From Apoderus coryli (Eukaryota; Arthropoda; Insecta; Coleoptera; Attelabidae), in assembly GCA_911728435.2 (NCBI GenBank), contig OU452204.1, positions 2,914,001 to 2,978,000 on the forward strand: DNA of 64,000 nucleotides, given 5' to 3'. The position numbers and the translations under genes were made by a program. Below the pieces are notes generated by a model. The model saw only the letters and a program-made list of their open reading frames with translations. It had not been told where the DNA came from and made no database searches. The number at the start of each line of letters is the position of its first letter. The first letter of the stretch is position 1. Of the stretch, positions 44,086 through 55,474 are shown piece by piece.

Positions 44086-44343
44086 TTTATTTAGAATGTA
44101 ACTAATAATTAATATGAACCAATTTATGTATTCTGTTGTTGTGAGTTAAATTTATTTTGGTTTTTCTTTGTTATAATAAAAAATTTTCATTTATCAATAG
44201 TTTTGAAATGCACAAAACGCTATTTTCAATAAAAACTCTTGGTAGATTTTTGAATTTCCCACCATTCAGTACGTTTTTTACGAATTCAGTACGTTTTCTG
44301 TCAGAGACTCAGTACGTTTTGAAAACAAGCCGCGGCAGCACTG

Positions 44344-44382
44344 ACAACGAGTTCAAAATTCATGTATCAGGTTTATATATGG
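44344..44382 (+). pseudogene. Jockey-like LINE RT, continuation after hAT
   Basis: It begins with the second copy of ACAACGAG and continues the interrupted frame as RVQNSCIRFIYG. It ends at the first block of the large repeat array. Confidence 0.8.
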
Positions 44383-44724
44383 AACAAGAAATCCCTTTGG
44401 GATTTCCCAGTCGTTGTGTGGTAGTTTTGTCTATGAAAAAAGTCATTGAGGGTTATAAAAAAAAAGGAAAAAAAAAATCAAGAAAAAAAATTTCAAGGAA
44501 AAAAATGTTTCTATTATTAAAAAAAAAATTTCAAAAAAAAAAAATAAAAAAAAAAAAATAATAAAAAAAAATGTTCAAAAAAAAAATTTTCAAAAAAAAT
44601 TTAAAAAAAAAAATAAGAAAAAAAAATTTTCAAAAAAAATAATTCAAAAATTAATTAAAAAAAAGTATTGCCAGAGCTGAAAATCTGAAAATGTTTCTAT
44701 CTATTATTGAAAATAAATAGAAAC

Positions 44725-45290
44725 ATTTTTGAGTTACCCCGTAGATAACCTCTAGGAGCATGTAGTTTAACTTTCAAAGAAATCTTGAATTGAAATCTAA
44801 AGATATCAAAAAATTATTCAAAATATTACTATTTGACCTTAACAAAATAAAGAAATACATTTTTGATTCACCCTGTATATAAATTTGAGCTTATAGTTTA
44901 ACTTTCACAGAAAACTTGAATTGAAATCTAAAGAAATCAAAAAATTCTTTAAAATATTACTTTTTTGTCCAAAATAATGAAATACATTTTTGACTCACCC
45001 CGTATATAAATTTAAAGCCTATGCTAAAAGTTTCTCTTTCAAAGAAAATAAAAAGTCACCTATCGCTGATAAAGTTCTCTAAAAGTCTTAAATAATAAAT
45101 TACATTCATAAACATTTTTGAGTGACCCCGTAGATAACCTCTAGGAGGCTATAGTTTAGCTTTCAAAAAAATCTTGATTTGAAATCTAAAGAAATATAAA
45201 AATTATTCAAAATATTACTTTTTTGTCCTTAACAAAGTGATGAAATACATTTTTGACTCACCCCGTATATAAATTTAAGTGTATGCTAAA
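44725..45290 (+). repeat. Diverged satellite array in block A
   Basis: Monomers have the same frame words (GATTTGAAATCTAAAG, AAATACATTTTTGA, CACCCTGTATATA or CACCCCGTATATA) but much more divergence than in blocks B to E, suggesting this edge copy escapes homogenisation. Confidence 0.85.
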
Positions 45291-47279
45291 AATTTCTAAA
45301 CATTTAAAATTTATTTGATTACAATCTGGAAAATTTGTAAAATGTTGGCTAATTAATGTTTTTTTTTTTGCATCACCCTGTACATGCGCTTATTAATTAA
45401 TTTTGTTATAATCTGATACATACCTAATTTAAATAATAAATCCACTTGTCAAATTCAATAACCTTATAAAATTTTATACTAAATACCTACTATAAATATA
45501 TTTGTTAGGTATTTTAAATCTGCTAGCCTAAAAATGGCTGCCTATAATATGATTATCATCATTTTATAAACCTACCACATCTGTCTATTTGAAAATCGTT
45601 GGTGTTAAATTAACGTTAACGTTAATAGCGGCGGACGTTAATTTTAGGACTATCTGTCTATCTATTTTGGCTTCGTTGGTTTGTCATAATTTGGCAGAAT
45701 TTTTTTCTGACGTTAGTGTCACTTATTTTTGTTTGGTTGACACTTCTAGTTCACGTCATAATTTGGTTTTATTTGTGTACATTGACAGCCTAACAGTTTT
45801 CGGCATTATTTTCATGTTTAAGATCAAATTGTTGTTAAATTGTATTGTTATAAAATGGTTATTAAAAGTATTTGTAGTAAATTTTAGTGAGAAATTGTTA
45901 ATACCTAACCCAAACTGACACTATCAACAAAATAGGCGTTCAAAATGTGGACATACAGCCGTTTGTTTAAAATTTTGTCGACTATAAAGTGATCAACAAC
46001 GAAGCTCTGCTCAGGCGACATAAACTAAATCATGATTTGGTGTTTAGAAATTATGAAATTTCGTTCGGTTTATTATAATATTTTCAGTGTGTGTAGGTTA
46101 TACCTATTAATATACCAATGTTTTTAAAATGTGTGTGATAAAGTCGCCCGTAGCCCAAATTTAGTTTATTAATATAGTTAAATTACCTATGCACCTAACA
46201 CAAAACTCTAAAGTTTATTGTTTGTATTTGTAGTTTAAGGAATTTTAATTATTGTGTATTTTGAAATAAAAACATTCAGCAAGTAAGCGTAGTTATAGGT
46301 ACGTGATTTTCTAGGTATAAGATAAATAAGTAGCAGTTTTTTATTCCTTACTTCAATTTATAATGGATACCTATTATAGGTATATGGCTACTTGTTTAAT
46401 TTCGGTACAAAATCACATATCTATATTTAGTTTCATTGAAAGTTTTTAATATACCTACTACTTGGAATTTTTGTAACAAAAACAGTAATGAAAGAACTGA
46501 ATCGGTACCAAAAGAAGTCATCCTATCCATAGGTTACAACTCAGGCACATATTGTTCGACTCTAACTTCATGCACTTTTTTGTTCTGTAAAAGGAACGTG
46601 CGTTTAAAATAGGTGAGTGAAAATTGCTACTCCTCGTTGTTGTGAAATGAGATTTAAAGATTAATACTTGTTCAATGCAATTTACGTTATTCTTTTTATA
46701 GGATTGTTATTAAAAATATACGAAATTGCATGTCCCATATGCTTTTCTAAGAATATATTCATGAAAATGGCTTTCAAAATAAATCGACAAATTCCAATAT
46801 AGTTGACACCTCTAGTTTCACGTCATAATTTGGTTTTGGTCAAAATGTTTTTTCTAACGCTTGTGTCAAATAGGTTATTATTATTTTCTTTGTTTACATT
46901 CATAGCTTAAGAGTTTTCGGCATTATTTTTATGTTTAAGATCAATTTCTATCAACATGTTGTATATTGTAGTGTTAGAAAATGCTTATTCCATATAATTG
47001 TAGTCAATTTAGAAGTTGTCATTGTGTATTTGAAGTAATATTACTGAAAAAGTGATAATAACCTAAAGTGACAGTGTCATGAGAGCCGTCAGATGGGTGG
47101 ATGTGATCATATTTTTCAATAACTACTGGATGATATCTCCCTCTGCGTCGCACATTTCAATTAACTGTGTAGATGTAATTAAATGAATTAATTAAAATAG
47201 TGTGGCCGCATTAAATCCCCTTGAAAAGTGCCCGTTGGGATGCTGCAAAAAACAAATTTTCCATATAGACATACCTGCG

Positions 47280-47298
47280 GCTGCACCTTCGGTGCAGC
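47280..47298 (+). other. Block A tail hairpin
   Basis: GCTGCACCTTCGGTGCAGC: a perfect 8-bp stem with loop TTC. It sits where the other blocks have GCCACGCCTTCGGCGTGGC, about 90 bases before the next AACAAG. Confidence 0.85.
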
Positions 47299-47709
47299 TT
47301 TAAGGTAAGTCACATAGATAGCGGTCCTTTTTTTGCAGGTTTTCGACGACAAAGACAGCACTATCACAATTTATTATTATTAACAAGAAATCCCTGCGGG
47401 ATTTCCCAGTCGTTGTGTGGTAGTTTTATCTATAAAAAAAGTCATTGAGGGTGGCAAAAAAAATGAAAAAAAAAATCAAAAAAAAAAAAAATTTCAAGGA
47501 AAAAAATGTTTCTATTATTAAAAAAAAATAAAAAAAAAAATTTCAAAAAAAAAAATTTCAAAAAAAAAAATTTCAAAAAAAAAAATTAAAAAAAAAAAAT
47601 TAAAAAAAAAAATAATTCAAAAATTAATTAAAAAAAAGTATTGCCAGAGCTGAAAATCTGAAAATGTTTCTATCTATTATTGAAAATAAATAGAAACATT
47701 TTTGAGTTA

Positions 47710-48636
47710 CCCCGTAGAAAACCTCTAGGAGCATATAGTTTAACTTTCAAAGAAATATTGAATTGAAACCCAAAGAAATCAAAAAATTATTCCAAATATT
47801 ACTATTTCGCCTTAACAAAATAAAGAAATACATTTTTGATTCACCCTGTATATAAATTTGAGCTTATAGTTTAACTTTCAAAGAAATCTTGATTTGAAAT
47901 CTAAAGAAATCAAAAAGTTATTCAAAACAATACTATTTCACCTTAACAAAATAAAGAAATACATTTTTGATTCACCCTGTATATAAATTTGAGCTTATAG
48001 TTTAACTTTCAAAAAATCTTGATTTGAAATCTAAAGAAATCAAAAAGTTATTCAAAATATTTCACCTTAACAAAATAAAGAAATACATTTTTGATTCACC
48101 CTGTATATAAATTTGAGCTTATAGTTTAACTTTCAAAAAATCTTGATTTGAAATCTAAAGAAATCAAAAAGTTATTCAAAACAATACTATTTCACCTTAA
48201 CAAAATAAAGAAATACATTTTTGATTCACCCTGTATATAAATTTGAGCTTATAGTTTAACTTTCAAAAAATCTTGATTTGAAATCTAAAGAAATCAAAAA
48301 GTTATTCAAAACAATACTATTTCACCTTAACAAAATAAAGAAATACATTTTTGATTCACCCTGTATATAAATTTGAGCTTATAGTTTAACTTTCAAAAAA
48401 TCTTGATTTGAAATCTAAAGAAATCAAAAAGTTATTCAAAACAATACTATTTCAGCTTAACAAAATAAAGAAATACATTTTTGATTCACCCTGTATATAA
48501 ATTTGAGCTTATAGTTTAACTTTAAAAAAAATCTTGATTTGAAATCTAAAGAAATCAAAAAGTTATTCAAAACAATACTATTTCACCTTAACAAAATAAA
48601 GAAATACATTTTTGATTCACCCTGTATATAAATTTA
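47710..48636 (+). repeat. 130-bp satellite array in block B
   Basis: Monomers begin TTCACCCTGTATATAAATTT and contain GAGCTTATAGTTTAACTTTC and CTTAACAAAATAAAGAAATA. Spacing is 130 or 131 bp, or 124 bp in a variant lacking part of CAATACTAT. Confidence 0.95.
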
Positions 48637-50732
48637 AAGTGTTCGTTAAAAATTTCTAAAGATTTAAAAGTTTTTCGATTGCAATCTACTTTAGACAAAA
48701 TTGAAGAGCATCGAAAAGTGTCTTATTCCATAGAAGAGGTTATGCAACCGTAAATACCATAATGATGTGTTGGAGGTTGCATAAGCATAAGATATTAAAT
48801 AAAGGTCATTGATTGAAATGAGATTTAAAGATTAATACTTGTTCAATGCAATTTACGTTAGTCTTTTTATAGGATTGTTATTAAAAATATACGAAATTGC
48901 ATGTCCTATATGCTTTTCTAAGAATATAGTCATGAAAATGGCTTTCAAAATAAATCGACAAATTCCAATATAGTTGCACCTCTAGTTTCACGTCATAATT
49001 TGGCAGAATTTTTTTCTGACGTTAGTGTCACTTATTTTTGTTTGGTTGACATTTCTAGGTCACGTCATAATTTGGTTTTATTTGTGTACATTAATTGCCT
49101 AACAGTTTTCAATTCCTATCAACATGTTGTTAAATTGTATTGTTATAAAATGGTTATTAAAAGTATTTGTAGTAAATTTAGAATATGCCATTGTATATTT
49201 GAAGTAATTTTAGTGAGAAATTGTTAATACCTAACCCAAACTGACACTATCAACAAAATAGGCGTTCAAAATGTGGACATACAGCCGTTTGTTAAAATTA
49301 TGTGGACTATAAAGTGACCAACGAAGCTCTGCTCAGGCGACATAAACAAAATCATGATTTGGTGTTTAAAAATTATGAAATTTCGTTCGGTTTATTATAA
49401 TATTTTCAGTGTGTGTAGGTTATACCTATTAATATACCAATGTTTTTAAAATGTGTGTGATGATGTCGCGCGTAGTCCAAATTTAGTTTATTTATATAGT
49501 TAAATTATCTATGCACCTAACACAAAACTGTGTTGTATTTGTAGTTTAAGAAATTTTAATTATTGTGTATTTTGAAATAAAAACATTCAGCAAGTAAGTG
49601 TAGTTATAGGTACGTGATTTTCTAGGTATAAGATAAATAAGTAGCAGTTTAATTTTACTATAGGTAGTTTTTTTATTCCTTACTTCTATTTATAATGGAT
49701 ACTTATTTAATATCGCTACAAAATCACATATCTATATTTAGTTTCATTGAAAGTTTTTAGTATACCTACTACTTGGAATTAACAAAAACAGTAATGACAG
49801 AACTGAATCGGTACTTACTTGCATAGGTATATTTCTGTTTCTATCACTTTGTTGTTTAATATAACCTTCATTACGTATTTGAAGTAGGTAGTTACATTTA
49901 TTAGGTATTCTACCTATGTCTGTGTTTAATATAATATAGGTAGGTAAGAACAACAACGAATGTATTACATTGTGTAGTAGTAGCACCGTAGATATAAAAA
50001 TCGTAGTCGTAGTATATTTTCGATGGTAGTAGGTACCTAGTTAGTAGCCTAAAATAAAGAATTTATGTACAATACTTACTGTGCAATGTTTACTCATAAT
50101 TTGTGTTCATTGTTGTTATTCTCTGCGAAAGTTTATGAGTGGCAGTTTAATTTTACTATAGGTAGTTTTTTATTCCTTCTATTTATATGGATACTTATTA
50201 TAGGTGTATATGGCTTCTTATTATAATCACATATCCATATTTAGTTTCATTGAAAGTTTTTGTGACAAATTAACAGTAATGACAGAACTGAATCGGTACC
50301 AAAAAACGTCAGGTTACAACAATACATAACAATCATTTATGTCAGATTGATGAATGTACGAAGTCTCGGAAGATTTTTCAACATTTTTAGTTTACAATTA
50401 AAAATGTAATAAAGGGCCGTACCATACCGTAAAAGTGCACTCCCCTGTTTAGAACAGTGCCTAGAATAAATCAAAAGGCTTTTATTGTATGTGGGGATGC
50501 TGCAAAAAGGTAAATTTATTGATTTAGTAGTAGCATTTTTTGCAGTATTGTGTTGTTCTTTTCTTGAATTTTCTCGTAGAAAAAGTTATTCACCTCCTTC
50601 TCACACTTTAATTCCGTTTGTGCAGAGGTATATAAATGATTAAAATACATAATTTTAATGCACCCAATCCGCTTTGATATATAGCCTATTCTATTGTGCA
50701 AAAAATAAAGTTTCTATATCAATAAAGCGGGG

Positions 50733-50751
50733 GCCACGCCTTCGGCGTGGC
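50733..50751 (+). other. Block B tail hairpin
   Basis: GCCACGCCTTCGGCGTGGC: a perfect 8-bp stem with loop TTC. It is repeated at 54118-54136, 60127-60145 and, with loop TCC, 63983-64000. Confidence 0.85.
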
Positions 50752-50831
50752 TAGATGCCAAATCCGCCACACTTTTGGTATTTTTTTGCCAATTTTAGAC
50801 AGAGACGGACTGTACGGGTTTTATTAATATT

Positions 50832-53800
50832 AACAAGAAATCCCTTCGGGATTTCCCAGTCGTTGTGTGGTAGTTTTATCTATAAAAAAAGTCATTGAGG
50901 GTGGCAAAAAAAATGAAAAAAAAAATGAAAAAAAAAAATTTCAAGGAAAAAAATGTTTCTATTATTAAAAAAAAATTAAAAAAAAAAATTTAAAAAAAAA
51001 AAATTTCAAAAAAAAAAATTTAAAAAAAAAATAATTCAAAAATTAATTAAAAAAAAGTATTGCCAGAGCTGAAAATCTGAAAATGTTTCTATCTATTATT
51101 GAAAATAAATAGAAACATTTTTGAGTTACCCCGTAGAAAACCTCTAGGAGCATATAGTTTAACTTTCAAAGAAATCTTGAATTGAAACCCAAAGAAATCA
51201 AAAAATTATTCCAAATATTATTATTTCGCCTTAACAAAATAAAGAAATACATTTTTGATTCACCCTGTATATAAATTTGAGCTTATAGTTTAACTTTCAA
51301 AAAATCTTGATTTGAAATCTAAAGAAATCAAAAAATTATTCCCAATAATACTATTTCGCCTTAACAAAATAAAGAAATACATTTTTGATTCACCCTGTAT
51401 ATAAATTTGAGCTTATAGTTTAACTTTCAAAAAATCTTGATTTGAAATCTAAAGAAATCAAAAAATTATTCCAAATATTACTATTTCGCCTTAACAAAAT
51501 AAAGAAATACATTTTTGATTCACCCTGTATATAAATTTGAGCTTATAGTTTAACTTTTAAAAAATCTTGATTTGAAATCTAAAGAAATCAAAAAATTATT
51601 CAAAATATTACTATTTCACCTTAACAAAAGAAAGAAATACATTTTTGATTCACCCTGTATATAAATTTGAGCTTATAGTTTAACTTTCAAAAAATCTTGA
51701 TTTGAAATCTAAAGAAATCAAAAAATTATTCCAAATATTACTATTTCGCCTTAACAAAATAAAGAAATACATTTTTGATTCACCCTGTATATAAATTTGA
51801 GCTTATAGTTTAACTTTCAAAAAATCTTGATTTGAAATCTAAAGAAATCAAAAAATTATTCCAAATATTACTATTTCGCCTTAACAAAATAAAGAAATAA
51901 ATTTTTGATTCACCCTGTATATAAATTTGAGCTTATAGTTTAACTTTCAAAAAATCTTGATTTGAAATCTAAAGAAATCAAAAAATTATTCCAAATATTA
52001 CTATTTCGCCTTAACAAAATAAAGAAATAAATTTTTGATTCACCCTGTATATAAATTTGAGCTTATAGTTTAACTTTAAAAAAATCTTGATTTGAAATCT
52101 AAAGATATCAAAAAATTATTCCAAATATTACTATTTCGCCTTAACAAAATAAATAAATACATTTTTGATTCACCCTGTATATAAATTTGAGCTTATAGTT
52201 TAACTTTCAAAAAATCTTGATTTGAAATCTAAAGAAATCAAAAAATTATTCCAAATATTACTATTTCGCCTTAACAAAATAAATAAATACATTTTTGATT
52301 CACCCTGTATATAAATTTGAGCTTATAGTTTAACTTTTAAAAAAATCTTGATTTGAAATCTAAAGAAATCAAAAAGTTATTCAAAACAATACTATTTCAC
52401 CTTAACAAAATAAAGAAATACATTTTTGATTCACCTTGTATATAAATTTGAGCTTATAGTTTAACTTTCAAAAAATCTTGATTTGAAATCTAAAGAAATC
52501 AAAAAGTTATTCAAAACAATACTATTTCACCTTAACAAAATAAAGAAATACATTTTTTATTCACCCTGTATATAAATTTGAGCTTATAGTTTAACTTTTA
52601 AAAAAATCTTGATTTGAAATCTAAAGATATCAAAAAATTATTCCAAATATTACTATTTCGCCTTAACAAAATAAATAAATACATTTTTGATTCACCCTGT
52701 ATATAAATTTGAGCTTATAGTTTAACTTTCAAAAAATCTTGATTTGAAATCTAAAGAAATCAAAAAATTATTCCAAATATTACTATTTCGCCTTAACAAA
52801 ATAAATAAATACATTTTTGATTCACCCTGTATATAAATTTGAGCTTATAGTTTAACTTTTAAAAAAATCTTGATTTGAAATCTAAAGAAATCAAAAAGTT
52901 ATTCAAAACAATACTATTTCACCTTAACAAAATAAAGAAATACATTTTTGATTCACCTTGTATATAAATTTGAGCTTATAGTTTAACTTTCAAAAAATCT
53001 TGATTTGAAATCTAAAGAAATCAAAAAGTTATTCAAAACAATACTATTTCACCTTAACAAAATAAAGAAATACATTTTTTATTCACCCTGTATATAAATT
53101 TGAGCTTATAGTTTAACTTTTAAAAAAATCTTGATTTGAAATCTAAAGAAATCAAACAATTATTCAAAATATTGCTTTTTTGACGATAGGAAATAAATTT
53201 TTGATTCACCCTGTATATAAATTTAAAACCTATGCTAAAAATTTCTCTTTTAAAGAAAATAAAGTCACCTATCGCTGAGGTTATGCAACCGTAAATACCA
53301 TAATGATGTGTTGGAGGTTGCATAAGCATAAGATATTAAATAAAGGTCATTGATTGGTTGAAATTGTAGCTCGTCTGCACATAACTCAACTCTTCCCACT
53401 CTGCCCATATAACGGGTTCATTGAACTTTTTTGCATTATTAATTGAAATTGTAACCTTTCTGGTGGGAATAAATTTTACTACTCTGCCAGATTTAGTTCA
53501 TGTGAATAGCAGTAAAATAAAAATAAGTATAAATTATTAGTTTTTTTACATAAAATAATGTTTTAATATTTGTTATATTATTGTGGGAGTTGCGTAAATT
53601 AAATTTGTTGTAAAATTAAGTATCTAATCATATTCCATGTGTAAATATATTGCGTGAAACTATGAGGAATATGTGTATGATGAAAGTGTTCAAATAAAGT
53701 GTGGCAACCGCGATTTTCGCAATTTTTCTAGGTTATTGATGTACAAAGTCTCGGAAGAATTTCCAACATTTTTAGTTTACAATTAAAAATGTAATAAAGG

Positions 53801-54217
53801 GCCGTATCATACCGTAAAAGTGCACTCCCGTATTTAGAACAGTGCCTAGTATAAATCAAAATGCTTTTATTGTATTTGTGGATGTTACAATAAGGTAAAT
53901 TTATTGATTTAGTAGTAGCATTTTTTGCAGTTTTTTGTTGTTGCTTTCTTGAATTTCCTCGTAGAAAATCGTATTCACCTCCTTGTCACGCTAAAATATC
54001 GTTTCTGCAGAGGTAAATGAATGATTAAAATACATAATTTTAATGCATTGAATCAGCTTTGATATATAGCCTATTCTATTGTGGAAAAAATAAAGTTTCT
54101 ATATCAATAAAGCTGGGGCCACGCCTTCGGCGTGGCTAGATGCCAAATCGGCCACACTTTTGGCCTTTTTTTCCCACTTTTCGACAAAGACGGACTGTAC
54201 GCTCGTTAGTATATATT
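50832..54217 (+). repeat. Large repeat array, block C
   Basis: Head hairpin 50837-50855 (loop TTC), A-rich tract, SINE-end relic, then the longest satellite run (16 boundaries, 51259-53205) and a short body. Tail hairpin 54118-54136, same stem as B. The body lacks most of the 49000-50000 segment seen in B. Confidence 0.88.
51180..53225 (+). repeat. 130-bp satellite array in block C
   Basis: Sixteen monomer boundaries occur from 51259 to 53205. Monomers ending in TTATTCC AAATATTACTATTTCGCC and those with AAAACAATACTATTTCACC alternate in groups. 52300-52821 and 52822-53120 share the rare variants CACCTTGTATA and TTTTTTATTCACC at exactly 522-bp spacing, so four monomers were duplicated as a unit. 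Confidence 0.95.
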
Positions 54218-54599
54218 AACAAGAAATCCCTGCGGGATTTCCCAGTCGTTGTGTGGTAGTTTTATCTATAAAAAAAGTCATTGAGGGTGGCAAAAAAAAT
54301 CAAAAAAAAAATCAAAAAAAAAAATTTCAAGGAAAAAAATGTTTCTATTATTAAAAAAAAATTTAAAAAAAAAAATTTAAAAAAAAAAATTTAAAAAAAA
54401 AAATTTCAAAAAAAAAAATTTAAAAAAAAAAAATTTAAAAAAAAAATAATTCAAAAATTAATTAAAAAAAAGTATTGCCAGAGCTGAAAATCTGAAAATG
54501 TTTCTATCTATTATTGAAAATAAATAGAAACATTTTTGAGTTACCCCGTAGAAAACCTCTAGGAGCATATAGTTTAACTTTCAAAGAAATCTTGAATTG

Positions 54600-54940
54600 A
54601 AACCCAAAGAAATCAAAAAATTTTTCAAAATATTACTATTTCACCTTAACAAAATAAAGAAATACATTTTTGATTCACCCTGTATATAAATTTGAGCTTA
54701 TAGTTTAACTTTCAAAAAATCTTGATTTGAAATCTAAAGAAATCAAAAAGTTATTCAAAATATTTCACCTTAACAAAATAAAGAAATACATTTTTGATTC
54801 ACCCTGTATATAAATTTGAGCTTATAGTTTAACTTTCAAAAAATCTTGATTTGAAATCTAAAGAAATCAAAAAATTATTCAAAATATTTCACCTTAACAA
54901 AATAAAGAAATACATTTTTGATTCACCCCGTATATACATT
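54600..54940 (+). repeat. Short satellite array in block D
   Basis: Three boundaries (54674, 54798, 54921), the last with CACCCCGTATATA. Confidence 0.9.
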
Positions 54941-55474
54941 TCTATACATTTAAAATTTCTTAAATGTGGGATAATTAATGTTGTTTTTGTATCACCCTGT
55001 ACATGGTGCTTATTAATGAAAAATGTTTTTGTACCTAAAAAAAAATCAAGAAAAAAAAATTATATTAATTAAAAAAAAGTATTGCCAGAGCTGAAAATCT
55101 GAAAATGTTTCTATTAAAATAATGAAATACATTTCACCCTGTATATAAATTTAAAGCCTATGCTAAAAATTTCTCTTTTAAAGAAAATATTCCTTTTTTG
55201 TCGTTAAAAAATACCTACTATAAATATATTAGTTAGGTATTTTAAATCTGCTAGCCTAAAAATGGCTGCCGATCATCATTTTATAAACCTACCACATCTG
55301 TCTATTTGAAAATCGTTGGTGTTCAATTAACGTTAACGTTAATAGCGGCGGACGTTAATTTTAGGACTATCTGTCTATCTATTTTGGCTTCGTTGGTTTG
55401 TCATAATTTGGCAGAATTTTCTTCTGACGTTGGTGTCACTTATTTTTGTTTTGTTGACACTTCTAGTTTCACGT

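Larger units (their letters stand above)
41319..44343 (+). mobile_element. hAT transposon (defective)
   Basis: The ends CAGTGCTGCCG (41319) and CGGCAGCACTG (ending 44343) are mirror copies, flanked by an exact 8-bp duplication ACAACGAG (41311-41318 and 44344-44351), diagnostic of hAT. Both subterminal regions carry several AGTAC/GTACT words (for example 41335-41400 and 44268-44325), likely transposase-binding repeats. The element carries a broken transposase and a copia fragment. Confidence 0.95.
44383..47381 (+). repeat. Large repeat array, block A
   Basis: It starts AACAAG plus hairpin 44388-44406 (stem GAAATCCC/GGGATTTC, loop TTT). An A-rich tract follows (44455-44660), then AGTATTGCCAGAGCTG (SINE-end relic), about five diverged satellite units to 45290, and a segment with AACGTTAACGTTAATAGCGG at about 45610. 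The tail hairpin at 47280-47298 is GCTGCACCTTCGGTGCAGC. Open frames inside (45589, 44157) have no domain and one runs through the poly-A tract, so they are not called. Confidence 0.85.
47382..50831 (+). repeat. Large repeat array, block B
   Basis: Head hairpin 47387-47405 (loop TGC), A-rich tract, SINE-end relic at about 47637, seven satellite boundaries (47840-48616), then a unique-looking body with TATGCAACCGTAAATACC (48737 area) and the CAATAAAGC-tail hairpin 50733-50751 (GCCACGCCTTCGGCGTGGC). From about 48620 on it is nearly identical to block E. Confidence 0.88.

Noticed and set aside
44157..44561. 134-codon open frame
   Set aside because: It crosses the hAT terminus into the block A head and ends in a poly-Lys run translated from the A-rich tract; no domain.
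45589..45918. 109-codon frame, and similar short frames at 49000, 58357 and 62219
   Set aside because: These lie in the repeated block body and share sequence only because the blocks do; no domain and no start or splice context.
50516..50701. Minus-strand frames repeated at 50516, 59910 and 63586
   Set aside because: They overlap the repeat tail, differ by frame-changing ends and have no recognisable domain.
47710..53225. CRISPR-like regular repeat array
   Set aside because: The 130-bp units are contiguous with no unique spacers, and the context is eukaryotic; this is satellite DNA.
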